12,398 nucleotides of DNA from an uncultured Alphaproteobacteria bacterium (GTDB lineage: Bacteria > Pseudomonadota > Alphaproteobacteria > CALKHQ01): NCBI GenBank assembly GCA_937988735.1, contig CALKHQ010000023.1:1-12398 (forward strand), in the 5' to 3' direction. Below, piece after piece: positions 6,792 through 12,398 of this stretch; positions within the stretch are counted from its first letter, which is position 1; every line of letters starts with the position of its first letter. The notes under the pieces are model-generated. The model was not told the DNA's origin, did not search any database, and saw only the letters and a list, made by a program, of their open reading frames with translations. Both the position numbers and the translations under genes were made by a program.

Positions 6792-7546
6792 CGCCGCACC
6801 TCGATCCCCGCGGCCGCGAGGCGATCCTTCAGGTCGGGCAGTGGGCAGAGCCCGTAGTGGAACAGGCTGGCGCAGGCGACCGCGTCGAGCCCGTCGTCGC
6901 GGACCGCGGCGATCACGTCCTCCGCGCTGCCGGCGCCGCCGCAGCCGATCACGGGGATCGACACCCGGTCGCGCACGGCGCGCAGCAGCTCGTGGTCGAA
7001 GCCCTTTCGCGTGCCTTCCATGTCCACGGAGGTGATCATGATCTCGCCGGCGCCCAGCGCCTCCGCCTCCGTCACCCACTCGATGACGTCGCGGCCGCTG
7101 TGCTCCCGGCCGTTGTCGGTCAGCGCCTCCCACCCGCCGCCGGGGCGGCGCTTGGCTTCCACCGACAGCACGATGCACTGGCTGCCCAGCGCCTCGGCGA
7201 TCTCGCGGATGAGCTGCGGCCGGGCGATGGCGGCGGTGTTCAGCGCCACCTTGTCGGCGCCCGCCCGCAGCGCCGCCACCACGTCGTCCACCGAGCGGAT
7301 GCCGCCGCCGACCGTCATCGGCACGAAGATCTCGCGCGCCGCCTCGCTGACCACGCCGAGGATGTTGTTGCGGCGGTAGAGGGAGGCGACGGTGTCCATG
7401 TAGATGATCTCGTCCACCCCCTGGTCGTAGTAGCGGCGCGCCATCTCGCCGGGCTTCCCGACCACGCGCAGCCCCTCCAGGTGGATGCCCTTGATCACGT
7501 TGGGGCCCTTGATGTCGAGGCGGGCGATGATGCGCGGCGCGGGCAT
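6788..7546 (-). CDS. hisF: HisF-like amidation-associated protein (WbuZ-type)
   Basis: This 252-residue TIM-barrel protein is homologous to the HisF cyclase subunit and forms an ammonia-channelling complex with HisH. It keeps the first catalytic Asp (Asp11 in LDIKGPNVIKG), phosphate-binding elements TVGGGIRS (78-85) and GCGGAGSAED (201-210), and channel-gate residues equivalent to Arg5, Glu46, Lys99 and Glu167 of Thermotoga HisF (Glu168 here). The second catalytic Asp, Asp130 in the canonical SIDAKR, is Glu130 here (SVEAKR). That suggests it is not a standard histidine enzyme, and neighbouring sugar genes agree with a WbuZ/HisF2 role in sugar amidation. The ATG start is 24 nt past the end of the AAC(3)-like gene and has only a weak ribosome site. 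No WbuX/PseA-type amidotransferase is in the window. The symbol denotes homology only. Confidence 0.88.
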   Translation of the reverse strand: MPAPRIIARLDIKGPNVIKGIHLEGLRVVGKPGEMARRYYDQGVDEIIYMDTVASLYRRNNILGVVSEAAREIFVPMTVGGGIRSVDDVVAALRAGADKVALNTAAIARPQLIREIAEALGSQCIVLSVEAKRRPGGGWEALTDNGREHSGRDVIEWVTEAEALGAGEIMITSVDMEGTRKGFDHELLRAVRDRVSIPVIGCGGAGSAEDVIAAVRDDGLDAVACASLFHYGLCPLPDLKDRLAAAGIEVRR

Positions 7547-7569
7547 GTCAGGCGTATCCGCGTGCGGAA

Positions 7570-8391
7570 TCAGGCATCGTTGGCGAGCCGCCAGCGTATC
7601 ACCGCCTCGATGGCCGCGTCCGCGTCCATCAGGTGGCACGTCGCATCGCCGATGGTGCTGCGGGCGATGACGCCCTCGGCGACGAGGCTCTCCGTTGCGG
7701 CGTTGAACCAGCGGTTGGGATAGTCGTAGTCGCGGAAGCTCACCCACTCCTTCCGTCCGTTGCGCAGAAGCGGCGACCGGTTGGTGATCATGCGTCCGCC
7801 CGGGACGTAGTGCTGGCTGAGGTAGAAGAGCGAGCAGGTCTGGGGCGGGGCGCCCAGCAGCAGCGTCTTGCCCCGCAGCTTGCGCAGCTTGCCCAGCGGC
7901 GACGCCGGCCCGAAGCGGAAATCCAGCGGGTGGTCGTCGACCAGCCGGGCCGCGTGCCGCCCCCATGCCGCGAACGAGCTTTGCGGATGCGGGCTGCGGC
8001 GGACCCCCGGATAGTGGCGGAACAGCTCCGGGATGACCCCCATCCGCCGTGTCGGGGTGAGCTGCGGGTCATAGGGCGGGGTTTCCTCCCGGATCGGCTC
8101 GATCCACTCGGGCGGCACCGGCGGATAGATCCAGTTGGCCGGGTCGGTGAGCTCGCCCGAATAGGTCGGCATCATGATCGTGCCGTCCGGGCCCACCGCC
8201 TCGCACAGCGCCTCGATCACCGTGCGCGCCGCACCGACGACGAAGCCGAGGCGGGACAGCGAGCTGTGGACCAGCAGCACGTCGCCGGGGGCGATGCCGA
8301 TCCGGTGCAGGTCCCGCACCAGCGACGACCGCGTCACCATCGTCCGCCGGTCCACCTCCAGCGGCGGAGGATTTTCCCACTCCGGGCGCAT
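7570..8391 (-). CDS. AAC(3)-family N-acyltransferase, probably acting on an amino sugar
   Basis: This 273-residue protein belongs to the aminoglycoside N(3)-acetyltransferase (AAC(3)/YokD) family, which moves an acyl group from CoA to an amine. Family motifs are VHSSLSRLG (41-49), GTIMMPT (70-76), MGVIPELFRHYPG (117-129), RSPHPQSSFAAWG (132-144) with conserved His135, and SPLGKL (164-169). The ATG overlaps the glycosyltransferase stop by one base (TGATG), so it is part of the same gene run. Antibiotic resistance is unlikely: it is embedded in a nucleotide-sugar operon with the same base composition as its neighbours. It may acylate the 4-amino sugar made by the LegC-type enzyme, replacing the missing GNAT acetyltransferases LegH/PseH, or act on a finished sugar. 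That role is inference; the family assignment is firm. Confidence 0.85.
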   Translation of the reverse strand: MRPEWENPPPLEVDRRTMVTRSSLVRDLHRIGIAPGDVLLVHSSLSRLGFVVGAARTVIEALCEAVGPDGTIMMPTYSGELTDPANWIYPPVPPEWIEPIREETPPYDPQLTPTRRMGVIPELFRHYPGVRRSPHPQSSFAAWGRHAARLVDDHPLDFRFGPASPLGKLRKLRGKTLLLGAPPQTCSLFYLSQHYVPGGRMITNRSPLLRNGRKEWVSFRDYDYPNRWFNAATESLVAEGVIARSTIGDATCHLMDADAAIEAVIRWRLANDA

Positions 8392-9908
8392 CAGACGGCG
8401 GCGGCGTACGGCGTTGCGGGGGGCGCTGCGCTGCGGGCGTCGGCAGGGAGGCTGGCCACGAGCGAACGGACCGCCGCCTCCAGTTCCGCCTCGCCGATCA
8501 CGTCGGGCTTCCACGGCGAGAAGGCGCCGAGGTCGAAGGACATGGCGAAGATCGCCCTGAGGAAGCGCTGGCCGTCCGCCTTCGCCTGCGGATGCGGCTC
8601 GAGCAGCGCCCTGCGGAGGTATTCCTTGAGCTGCACCTCGTCCGTGACGGTGTAGACGTGGGGCAGGTGGCGATAGAGGTTGTGGCGGCCGAAGGCGATG
8701 ACGGGCTTGCCGAGAACGGCGGCCTCGAGACCCGCCGTTCCGGAGATGGTCGCCACCGCCGCGGCCTCGCGGACGACGTCGAGGCCGGGCTCGTTCATGT
8801 CGATGAACCGGACGTTCTTGAATTCCGCGATCTGACGGTAGAAGTCCCGCGGCCGCCGCCCGACGCCGGTATGGTGTTCCTTCACCACCAGCAGGTAGCC
8901 GGCCGGCAGGTCGCGGCAGATCGAGGTGATGCAGGCGAGCTGCGACAGATACTCCGGCGACAGATGCTGCAGCGCCGCCTCCGGCTCGGCGGCGAGCGGG
9001 AAGAAGACGAACGGCCTGCCGCGCACGCTGTCGAGGGTGGGCAGCCGGGGCGCGGTCATGGCGAGCGTCGCCTGGCGCTGGCGCCAGACGAAGCCGAGGT
9101 TCTCGCGGAGGAAGTAGACCTTCGCCTTGTCGTAGCCCCGGAGCCGCCAGTAGGCGTGCCGGACGCCCATGCTCAGCATCCGCCTGACCGTCCGGAGCAG
9201 CCGGATGTCCTTCTCGAACTGCTTGCGGTAGCTGGTGTAGGCGGCATAGGGCTCGTCCATCGCGGGACCGGCGCCGTCGTCGTCCGCCGGCGGCAGCGTC
9301 AGGTCCGCGGCGGGCTCGAAGAACTCGTTGACCGCCCAGTAGTAGTAGGTCCGGTAGCGTGAGCCGGCGAGGACGCGGGTGGGGATGCCGCGGCTGCGCG
9401 CGAGCACGCTCAGCACCTTGCCGGCGTTCAGCACCAGCGCCGGGTGCTTCGCGTCCAGCTCCGCGCGCCAGAAGGCGATCACCCGGTTGTAGCCGTGGAG
9501 AAGGCCGGCATAGTCCGTGTTCTCGGAGATCCGCGAGCGCGGGTGGCGGAAGCCGCCGAGGGCAAAGCCGCGGCCGAGATGCCGGTCGGCGACCGCGAGC
9601 TCGCCGTAGGTGACACCGAGGTCGCGCTCGTTCGCCCGCGCCTCTGCCGCTGCTGCCTCCGGGTCGGTCACGCGCTCCTGGCAGGCGGCGTAGAGTGCGC
9701 GCTCGACCGTGATGCTGGCGAACAGGTCGGGGTGCCGTTTGCGGTAGAAGTCCGCCTCCTGCGCCGTGGTGACGTAGAGGTGGATCGGGCAGCCCCAGGT
9801 CTCGTGCAGCCGCCGGGCGACGCCGATGTAGACGGCGCGGTACTGCGAGTGGGCGACCAGCAGCACCGGCGCCCCGTCCTCGAGCCGCTGCGGGACCGGC
9901 GCGTTCAC
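8391..9908 (-). CDS. Capsule-type glycosyltransferase (KpsS/KpsC-like, PF05159-type)
   Basis: This 505-residue cytoplasmic protein has a C-terminal half typical of capsular polysaccharide synthesis proteins related to KpsS/KpsC/LipB: FFPLAAEPEA (302-311), LVVKEHHTGVGRR (340-352) and SGTAGLEAAVLGKPVIAFG (389-407), a GT-B-like nucleotide-sugar binding signature. The N-terminal half (PVLLVAHSQYRAVYIGVARRL) looks like a Rossmann acceptor domain; the middle (about 220-290) is rich in basic residues and may contact membrane or acceptor. No signal peptide or membrane helix is visible. KpsS and KpsC transfer Kdo from CMP-Kdo, so a CMP-nonulosonic acid is an attractive donor here. The start is a GTG overlapping the legC stop as GTGA; no ATG lies near the N-terminus. 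Donor and acceptor cannot be read from sequence. Confidence 0.75.
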   Translation of the reverse strand: MNAPVPQRLEDGAPVLLVAHSQYRAVYIGVARRLHETWGCPIHLYVTTAQEADFYRKRHPDLFASITVERALYAACQERVTDPEAAAAEARANERDLGVTYGELAVADRHLGRGFALGGFRHPRSRISENTDYAGLLHGYNRVIAFWRAELDAKHPALVLNAGKVLSVLARSRGIPTRVLAGSRYRTYYYWAVNEFFEPAADLTLPPADDDGAGPAMDEPYAAYTSYRKQFEKDIRLLRTVRRMLSMGVRHAYWRLRGYDKAKVYFLRENLGFVWRQRQATLAMTAPRLPTLDSVRGRPFVFFPLAAEPEAALQHLSPEYLSQLACITSICRDLPAGYLLVVKEHHTGVGRRPRDFYRQIAEFKNVRFIDMNEPGLDVVREAAAVATISGTAGLEAAVLGKPVIAFGRHNLYRHLPHVYTVTDEVQLKEYLRRALLEPHPQAKADGQRFLRAIFAMSFDLGAFSPWKPDVIGEAELEAAVRSLVASLPADARSAAPPATPYAAAV

Positions 9909-11062
9909 AGCGGCGCCACCGGGCGGCCGCGCCAGGCGGCGAGGGCGGCGATCACCCGCGCCTGCTCGTCGGCGGCGAGGTGGCTGGAGCAGGGCAGGGA
10001 GACCACGGTGCCGGAGAGCCGCGCCGCCGTGCCGGCCAGCGTGTGCGGGAAGGCGGCATAGGGCGCCTGGTCCGACAGCGCCTCCCAGAACACCCGCGCC
10101 TCGATGCCGGCCCGGTCGAGCGCCGTCACCAGCGAGGCGGCTGCGTCGCGGTCGGCGCAGCGCACGGAATAGAGCCAGCAGGAACTCTCCGCCCATCCGG
10201 TGCGCGGCATCGGTGCCAGGTCGTCGCGGCCGGCAACCGCGGCGTCGTAGCGGGCGGCGATCGCCCGCTTGGCGGCGACCATCTCCTCCAGCCGCTCGAG
10301 CTGGGCGAGGCCCAGCGCCGCGTTCACGTTGGGCATGCGGTAGTTGAAGCCGGCCTCGACATAGCGGTAGGCGCCGCCGGCCCGCGACTGGGTGGAAAGC
10401 GCGCGCGCCCGCGCCGCCCAGTCCTCGTTGTCGGTGACCATCACGCCGCCGCCGCCCGCGGTCACCGTCTTGTTGCCGTTGAAGCTGAAACAGGCGGCGT
10501 CGGAGAGGCCGCCGGCCGGCTGGCCGCGGTAGCGGGCGCCGATCGCCCCGGCGGCATCCTCGATCAGCACCACGCCGTGGCGGGCGCAGAGGTCGCGGAT
10601 CGGGTCCATGTCCGCCGGCTGGCCGAGCACGTGCACCGCCATGACGGCCGCGATCCCGTCGCGCCCGTCGCCCAGCACCTGCGCCAGCAGCGCCGGGTCC
10701 AGCGTCCAGCTCTCCGCCGTCACGTCCACGAAATGCGGCACCGCGCCGGCCGCCAGCACCGCGTTCGCGGTGGCGGCGAAGGTGTAGTCGGGCACCACCA
10801 CCCGCGCGCCTGCGCCGACTCCGGCGACGCGGAGCGCCAGGTGGAGCGCGGCGGTGCCGTTCACGGTGGCGACGGCGAAGCGGCGGCCGGTGAGCTCCGC
10901 CATCCGCGCCTCGAGCGCCGTCACCGCCGGCCCGGCCGACGACACCCAGTTGTCGGCGACGCACTGCTGCAGGTACAGCGCCTCGTTCCCGCGCAGGTCG
11001 GGAATGGCGAGCGGAATGCGGCCGCTCGTTGCGGCGCTGGCGGAAGGGGCGGCGGTGGTCAA
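9905..11062 (-). CDS. legC: LegC-type DegT-family nucleotide-sugar aminotransferase
   Basis: This is a second PLP-dependent DegT/DnrJ/EryC1 aminotransferase, clearly different from the PseC-like one. Its N-terminus (IPLAIPDLRGNEALYLQQC, then NWVSSAGP) and active site FSFNGNKTVTAGGGG resemble LegC proteins, which aminate the 4-keto sugar made by LegB on the way to legionaminic acid. Numbering from the chosen start, VNGTAALHLAL is at 68-78, the PLP Asp169 lies in LIEDAAGAIG, and the Schiff-base Lys198 in SFNGNK. Length is 385 residues. No ATG precedes the conserved region; I chose the TTG at 11062, leaving an Ala/Ser/Thr-rich leader of about 15 residues. TTG codons at 11107 and 11143 are alternatives. 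It is the first gene of the minus-strand run and is divergent from legB, its predicted partner. Perosamine- or bacillosamine-type amination is an alternative. Confidence 0.85.
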   Translation of the reverse strand: MTTAAPSASAATSGRIPLAIPDLRGNEALYLQQCVADNWVSSAGPAVTALEARMAELTGRRFAVATVNGTAALHLALRVAGVGAGARVVVPDYTFAATANAVLAAGAVPHFVDVTAESWTLDPALLAQVLGDGRDGIAAVMAVHVLGQPADMDPIRDLCARHGVVLIEDAAGAIGARYRGQPAGGLSDAACFSFNGNKTVTAGGGGVMVTDNEDWAARARALSTQSRAGGAYRYVEAGFNYRMPNVNAALGLAQLERLEEMVAAKRAIAARYDAAVAGRDDLAPMPRTGWAESSCWLYSVRCADRDAAASLVTALDRAGIEARVFWEALSDQAPYAAFPHTLAGTAARLSGTVVSLPCSSHLAADEQARVIAALAAWRGRPVAPL

Positions 11063-11186
11063 GGCTTTGTCCGGTCGGGAGAAGGCGGCGCGGCGGAAGG
11101 CGCGCAAACTACCGCAGGCCGGGTGAATCGCTCCGCCCGGCAATGTCGCGAAAGATCAGGCACGGCCGCACCAGCGCAGCCGGGGC

Positions 11187-11214
11187 ACACTGTTCACATT
11201 TTGAACAACAGTGT
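11187..11214. repeat. 28-nt palindrome, candidate operator
   Basis: Perfect 8-bp arms ACACTGTT (11187-11194) and AACAGTGT (11207-11214) flank a 12-nt centre, placing arm centres 20 bp apart, about two helical turns. Nested in it is a second perfect inverted repeat, TGTTCA (11191-11196) and TGAACA (11202-11207), around CATTT. It overlaps the spacer and -10 of the candidate legC promoter, the position expected of a repressor site. Arms this perfect in an AT-rich island between divergent genes suggest a regulator-binding site; the regulator is unknown. Confidence 0.65.
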
Positions 11215-11217
11215 CAA
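11189..11217 (-). promoter_or_regulatory. Candidate sigma-70-type promoter for the legC gene run
   Basis: On the minus strand a perfect TTGACA (11217-11212) is followed after exactly 17 nt by AACAGT (11194-11189), a weak -10 matching 3 of 6 consensus positions including the A at position 2 and the final T. Transcription would start near 11182, giving a leader of about 120 nt to the TTG at 11062. The overlap with the palindrome would allow repression. The weak -10 keeps confidence moderate. Confidence 0.4.
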
Positions 11218-11248
11218 CGGTGGCCCGGCCGGCCCGGAGCGGCGGCTC

Positions 11249-11277
11249 TTTGCCCGCCGGCGAAGGGCTGGTAAGAC
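11249..11277 (+). promoter_or_regulatory. Weak candidate promoter for legB
   Basis: TTTGCC (11249-11254), 17 nt, then TAAGAC (11272-11277) each match 3 of 6 sigma-70 consensus positions. The implied start near 11284 would leave a short leader of roughly 36 nt before the legB ATG. In GC-rich alphaproteobacteria promoters are often this degenerate, so this is only a suggestion. Confidence 0.2.
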
Positions 11278-11311
11278 GTGCGGGCCCGGGGGTGCCGCGG
11301 GCGCAGACGGG

Positions 11312-11317
11312 AAGGGG
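11312..11317 (+). promoter_or_regulatory. Ribosome binding site setting the legB start
   Basis: AAGGGG lies 2 nt before the ATG at 11320 and is purine-rich over GGGAAGGGGA. It supports starting legB there rather than at the GTG 42 nt upstream, which would add a 14-residue Arg/Gly-rich extension before the Rossmann strand. Confidence 0.55.
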
Positions 11318-11319
11318 AC

Positions 11320-12327
11320 ATGGGCTACAGCGGAAGGACGGTGCTGGTGACCGGAGCCGATGGCTTCATCGGCTCGCATCTCGCCGAGGCGCTGGCGGCG
11401 GCCGGAGCCCGGGTGACGGCGCTCGCCCAGTACAACCCGTTCGATTCCCACGGCTGGCTCGACGACCTGGCGCCGGAGGTCCGCGACTCGATGCGGATCG
11501 TGCGCGGCGACGTGCGCGACCCGGGTTTCGTCTCCCGGCTCGTCCGCGGCCACGAGGTGGTGTTCCACCTCGCCGCGCTCATTGCCATCCCCTACAGCTA
11601 CCACGCGCCCCAGTCCTATGTGGACGTCAACGTCACCGGCACGCTGAACGTGCTGGAGGCGGCGCGGGAGGCGGGGGTCGCGCGGCTGGTCCACACCTCG
11701 ACCAGCGAGGTCTACGGCACCGCCGTCACCACGCCGATCACCGAGGACCACCCGCTGCAGGGCCAGTCGCCCTATTCGGCGAGCAAGATCGGCGCCGACA
11801 TGATGGTCGAGGCCTTCGTCCGCTCCTTCGACCTGCCGGCGGTGATCCTGCGCCCGTTCAACACCTACGGCCCGCGCCAGAGCGAGCGGGCGGTGATCCC
11901 GACGGTGATCCGCCAGGCGCTGGATCCGGCGTGCACCGCAATCCGGGTCGGCGACGTGACGCCGAAGCGCGACTTCAACTTCGTCGCGGACACCGTCCGC
12001 GCCTTCCTCGCCGTGGGCGAGGCCGAGGGGCTGGAGATGGGCAGCGCCTACAACGCCGGCTCCGGCGTCGCCCACACGGTGGCGGAGATGATCGACGCCG
12101 TCGTCGCCATCACCGGCTGCAACAAGCCGGTCGAGACCGAGGCGGCGCGGATGCGCCCGGAGAAGTCGGAGGTGCGCGTCCTGCTCGCCGGCTCCGACCG
12201 GCTGCGCCGGGCGACCGGCTGGCAGTCGCAGGTGGACCTGCGCCGCGGGCTGGAGGAAACGGTGGCCTGGTGGCGGGAGCGGCTGGCGAAGGGCGCCGTG
12301 CGCCGGGGCGCCGGCTACGCCATCTGA
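11320..12327 (+). CDS. legB: LegB-type NDP-GlcNAc 4,6-dehydratase
   Basis: This 335-residue extended SDR enzyme closely resembles Campylobacter/Legionella LegB, which dehydrates GDP- or UDP-GlcNAc at C4/C6 in the first dedicated step to legionaminic acid. The NAD-binding motif TGADGFIG is at 11-18. LegB-type signatures are LAQYNPFDSHGWLDDL (35-50), HLAALIAIPYSYHAPQSYVD (83-102), TSTSEVYGTA (126-135), the catalytic SPYSASK with Tyr152 and Lys156, RPFNTYGPRQSERAVIPT (178-195) and GDVTPKRDFNFV (211-222). The protein is full length, keeps the expected catalytic motifs and is soluble. It is transcribed divergently from its predicted partner legC, sharing the operator-bearing region, and converges on a partial gene at the right edge. 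Whether the substrate is GDP- or UDP-linked is not visible; the PtmE-like gene favours GDP. Confidence 0.92.
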   Translation: MGYSGRTVLVTGADGFIGSHLAEALAAAGARVTALAQYNPFDSHGWLDDLAPEVRDSMRIVRGDVRDPGFVSRLVRGHEVVFHLAALIAIPYSYHAPQSYVDVNVTGTLNVLEAAREAGVARLVHTSTSEVYGTAVTTPITEDHPLQGQSPYSASKIGADMMVEAFVRSFDLPAVILRPFNTYGPRQSERAVIPTVIRQALDPACTAIRVGDVTPKRDFNFVADTVRAFLAVGEAEGLEMGSAYNAGSGVAHTVAEMIDAVVAITGCNKPVETEAARMRPEKSEVRVLLAGSDRLRRATGWQSQVDLRRGLEETVAWWRERLAKGAVRRGAGYAI

Positions 12328-12337
12328 ACGGCCGCAC

Positions 12338-12398
12338 TCAGGCCGCGGGGTCCGTCACCACGAAGCGGGCGGTGCCGGTGAGCGTCTCGCCCGGCGCA
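12338..12398 (-). CDS. 3' end of an unidentified minus-strand gene
   Basis: Reading back from a TGA at 12340-12338 gives 19 codons to the window edge, ending in GTARFVVTDPAA. Every third codon position is G or C, as in the genes nearby, which supports real coding sequence. The fragment is too short to identify. It converges on legB with only 10 nt between the stop codons and no room for a classical terminator outside coding sequence. Confidence 0.5.
   Translation of the reverse strand, partial: APGETLTGTARFVVTDPAA

Larger units (their letters stand above)
11063..11319. other. Divergent legC/legB intergenic region
   Basis: This 257-nt non-coding region separates the divergent legC and legB genes, so both promoters should lie here. 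It contains a short AT-rich island at about 11187-11217, conspicuous against the GC-rich background, made of a 28-nt palindrome overlapping a TTGACA box. Nearer legB it is mostly GC. Frames crossing it have no coding character. The true length depends on the uncertain legC start. Confidence 0.6.

Noticed and set aside
6129..7546. HisH and HisF as part of a histidine biosynthesis operon
   Set aside because: No other his genes are nearby, all neighbours are nucleotide-sugar or glycan genes, and the HisF homologue has Glu at the second catalytic Asp position. A sugar-amidation role fits better.
7570..8391. Acquired aminoglycoside resistance gene
   Set aside because: Its stop/start overlap with the glycosyltransferase, matching base composition and lack of any mobile element argue for a native glycan gene of the AAC(3) fold.
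11193..11206. LexA (SOS) box in the divergent intergenic region
   Set aside because: Alphaproteobacterial LexA sites are direct repeats of GTTC spaced by 7 nt. Here GTTC is followed 7 nt later by GAAC, an inverted arrangement, and the neighbouring genes are not SOS genes.
1..12398. tRNA or rRNA genes, CRISPR arrays, insertion sequences, attachment sites
   Set aside because: Reading through found no cloverleaf-like sequence, no regularly spaced repeats, no transposase or integrase, and no paired terminal repeats.

Overview
The window is very GC-rich with strong G/C bias at third codon positions. Its genes are tightly packed, with frequent GTG and TTG starts and 4-nt stop/start overlaps. Together with the protein types this suggests an alphaproteobacterium, perhaps of the Rhodospirillales/Azospirillum group; that placement is inference. 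The window is a surface-glycan or flagellar-glycan locus centred on bacterial nonulosonic acids (sialic-acid-like nine-carbon sugars such as pseudaminic and legionaminic acid).

Layout. Ten genes on the minus strand run from about 11062 down to 40. In transcription order they are: a LegC-type aminotransferase; a KpsS/KpsC-like capsule-type glycosyltransferase; an AAC(3)-fold N-acyltransferase; a HisF-like (WbuZ-type) and a HisH-like (WbuY-type) amidation pair; a 271-nt gap; a CMP-acylneuraminate-type cytidylyltransferase; a CBS-domain nucleotidyltransferase resembling PtmE; an ABC exporter; PseB; and PseC. A LegB-type 4,6-dehydratase reads the other way from 11320. The legC/legB divergent intergenic region holds an AT-rich palindrome over a promoter-like sequence. 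The last 61 bases hold the 3' end of a minus-strand gene converging on legB.

How the genes fit together (inference from family knowledge). PseB and PseC would turn UDP-GlcNAc into the 4-amino-4,6-dideoxy precursor of pseudaminic acid. The PtmE-like protein, LegB and LegC would make the corresponding precursor of legionaminic acid, possibly on a GDP carrier as in Campylobacter. The AAC(3)-like protein may acylate an amino sugar. The HisF/HisH pair would supply ammonia for converting an N-acetyl to an acetimidoyl (amidine) group, as in WbuXYZ and PseA-type systems. The cytidylyltransferase would activate the finished sugar as its CMP form, the KpsS-like protein could transfer it, and the ABC exporter could flip a lipid-linked product.

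Several expected partners are absent: the NeuB-like synthase (PseI/LegI), the hydrolase or epimerase (PseG/LegG), dedicated GNAT acetyltransferases (PseH/LegH) and the amidotransferase WbuX/PseA. They may lie beyond the left edge, where the minus-strand gene run continues, or elsewhere in the genome. No RNA gene, insertion sequence, CRISPR array or attachment site was seen. The most useful leads are the co-occurrence of Pse-type and Leg-type entry enzymes, the HisF homologue with a substituted catalytic Asp, the orphan amidation pair, the palindromic operator candidate, and the pseC start, which may be ATT.
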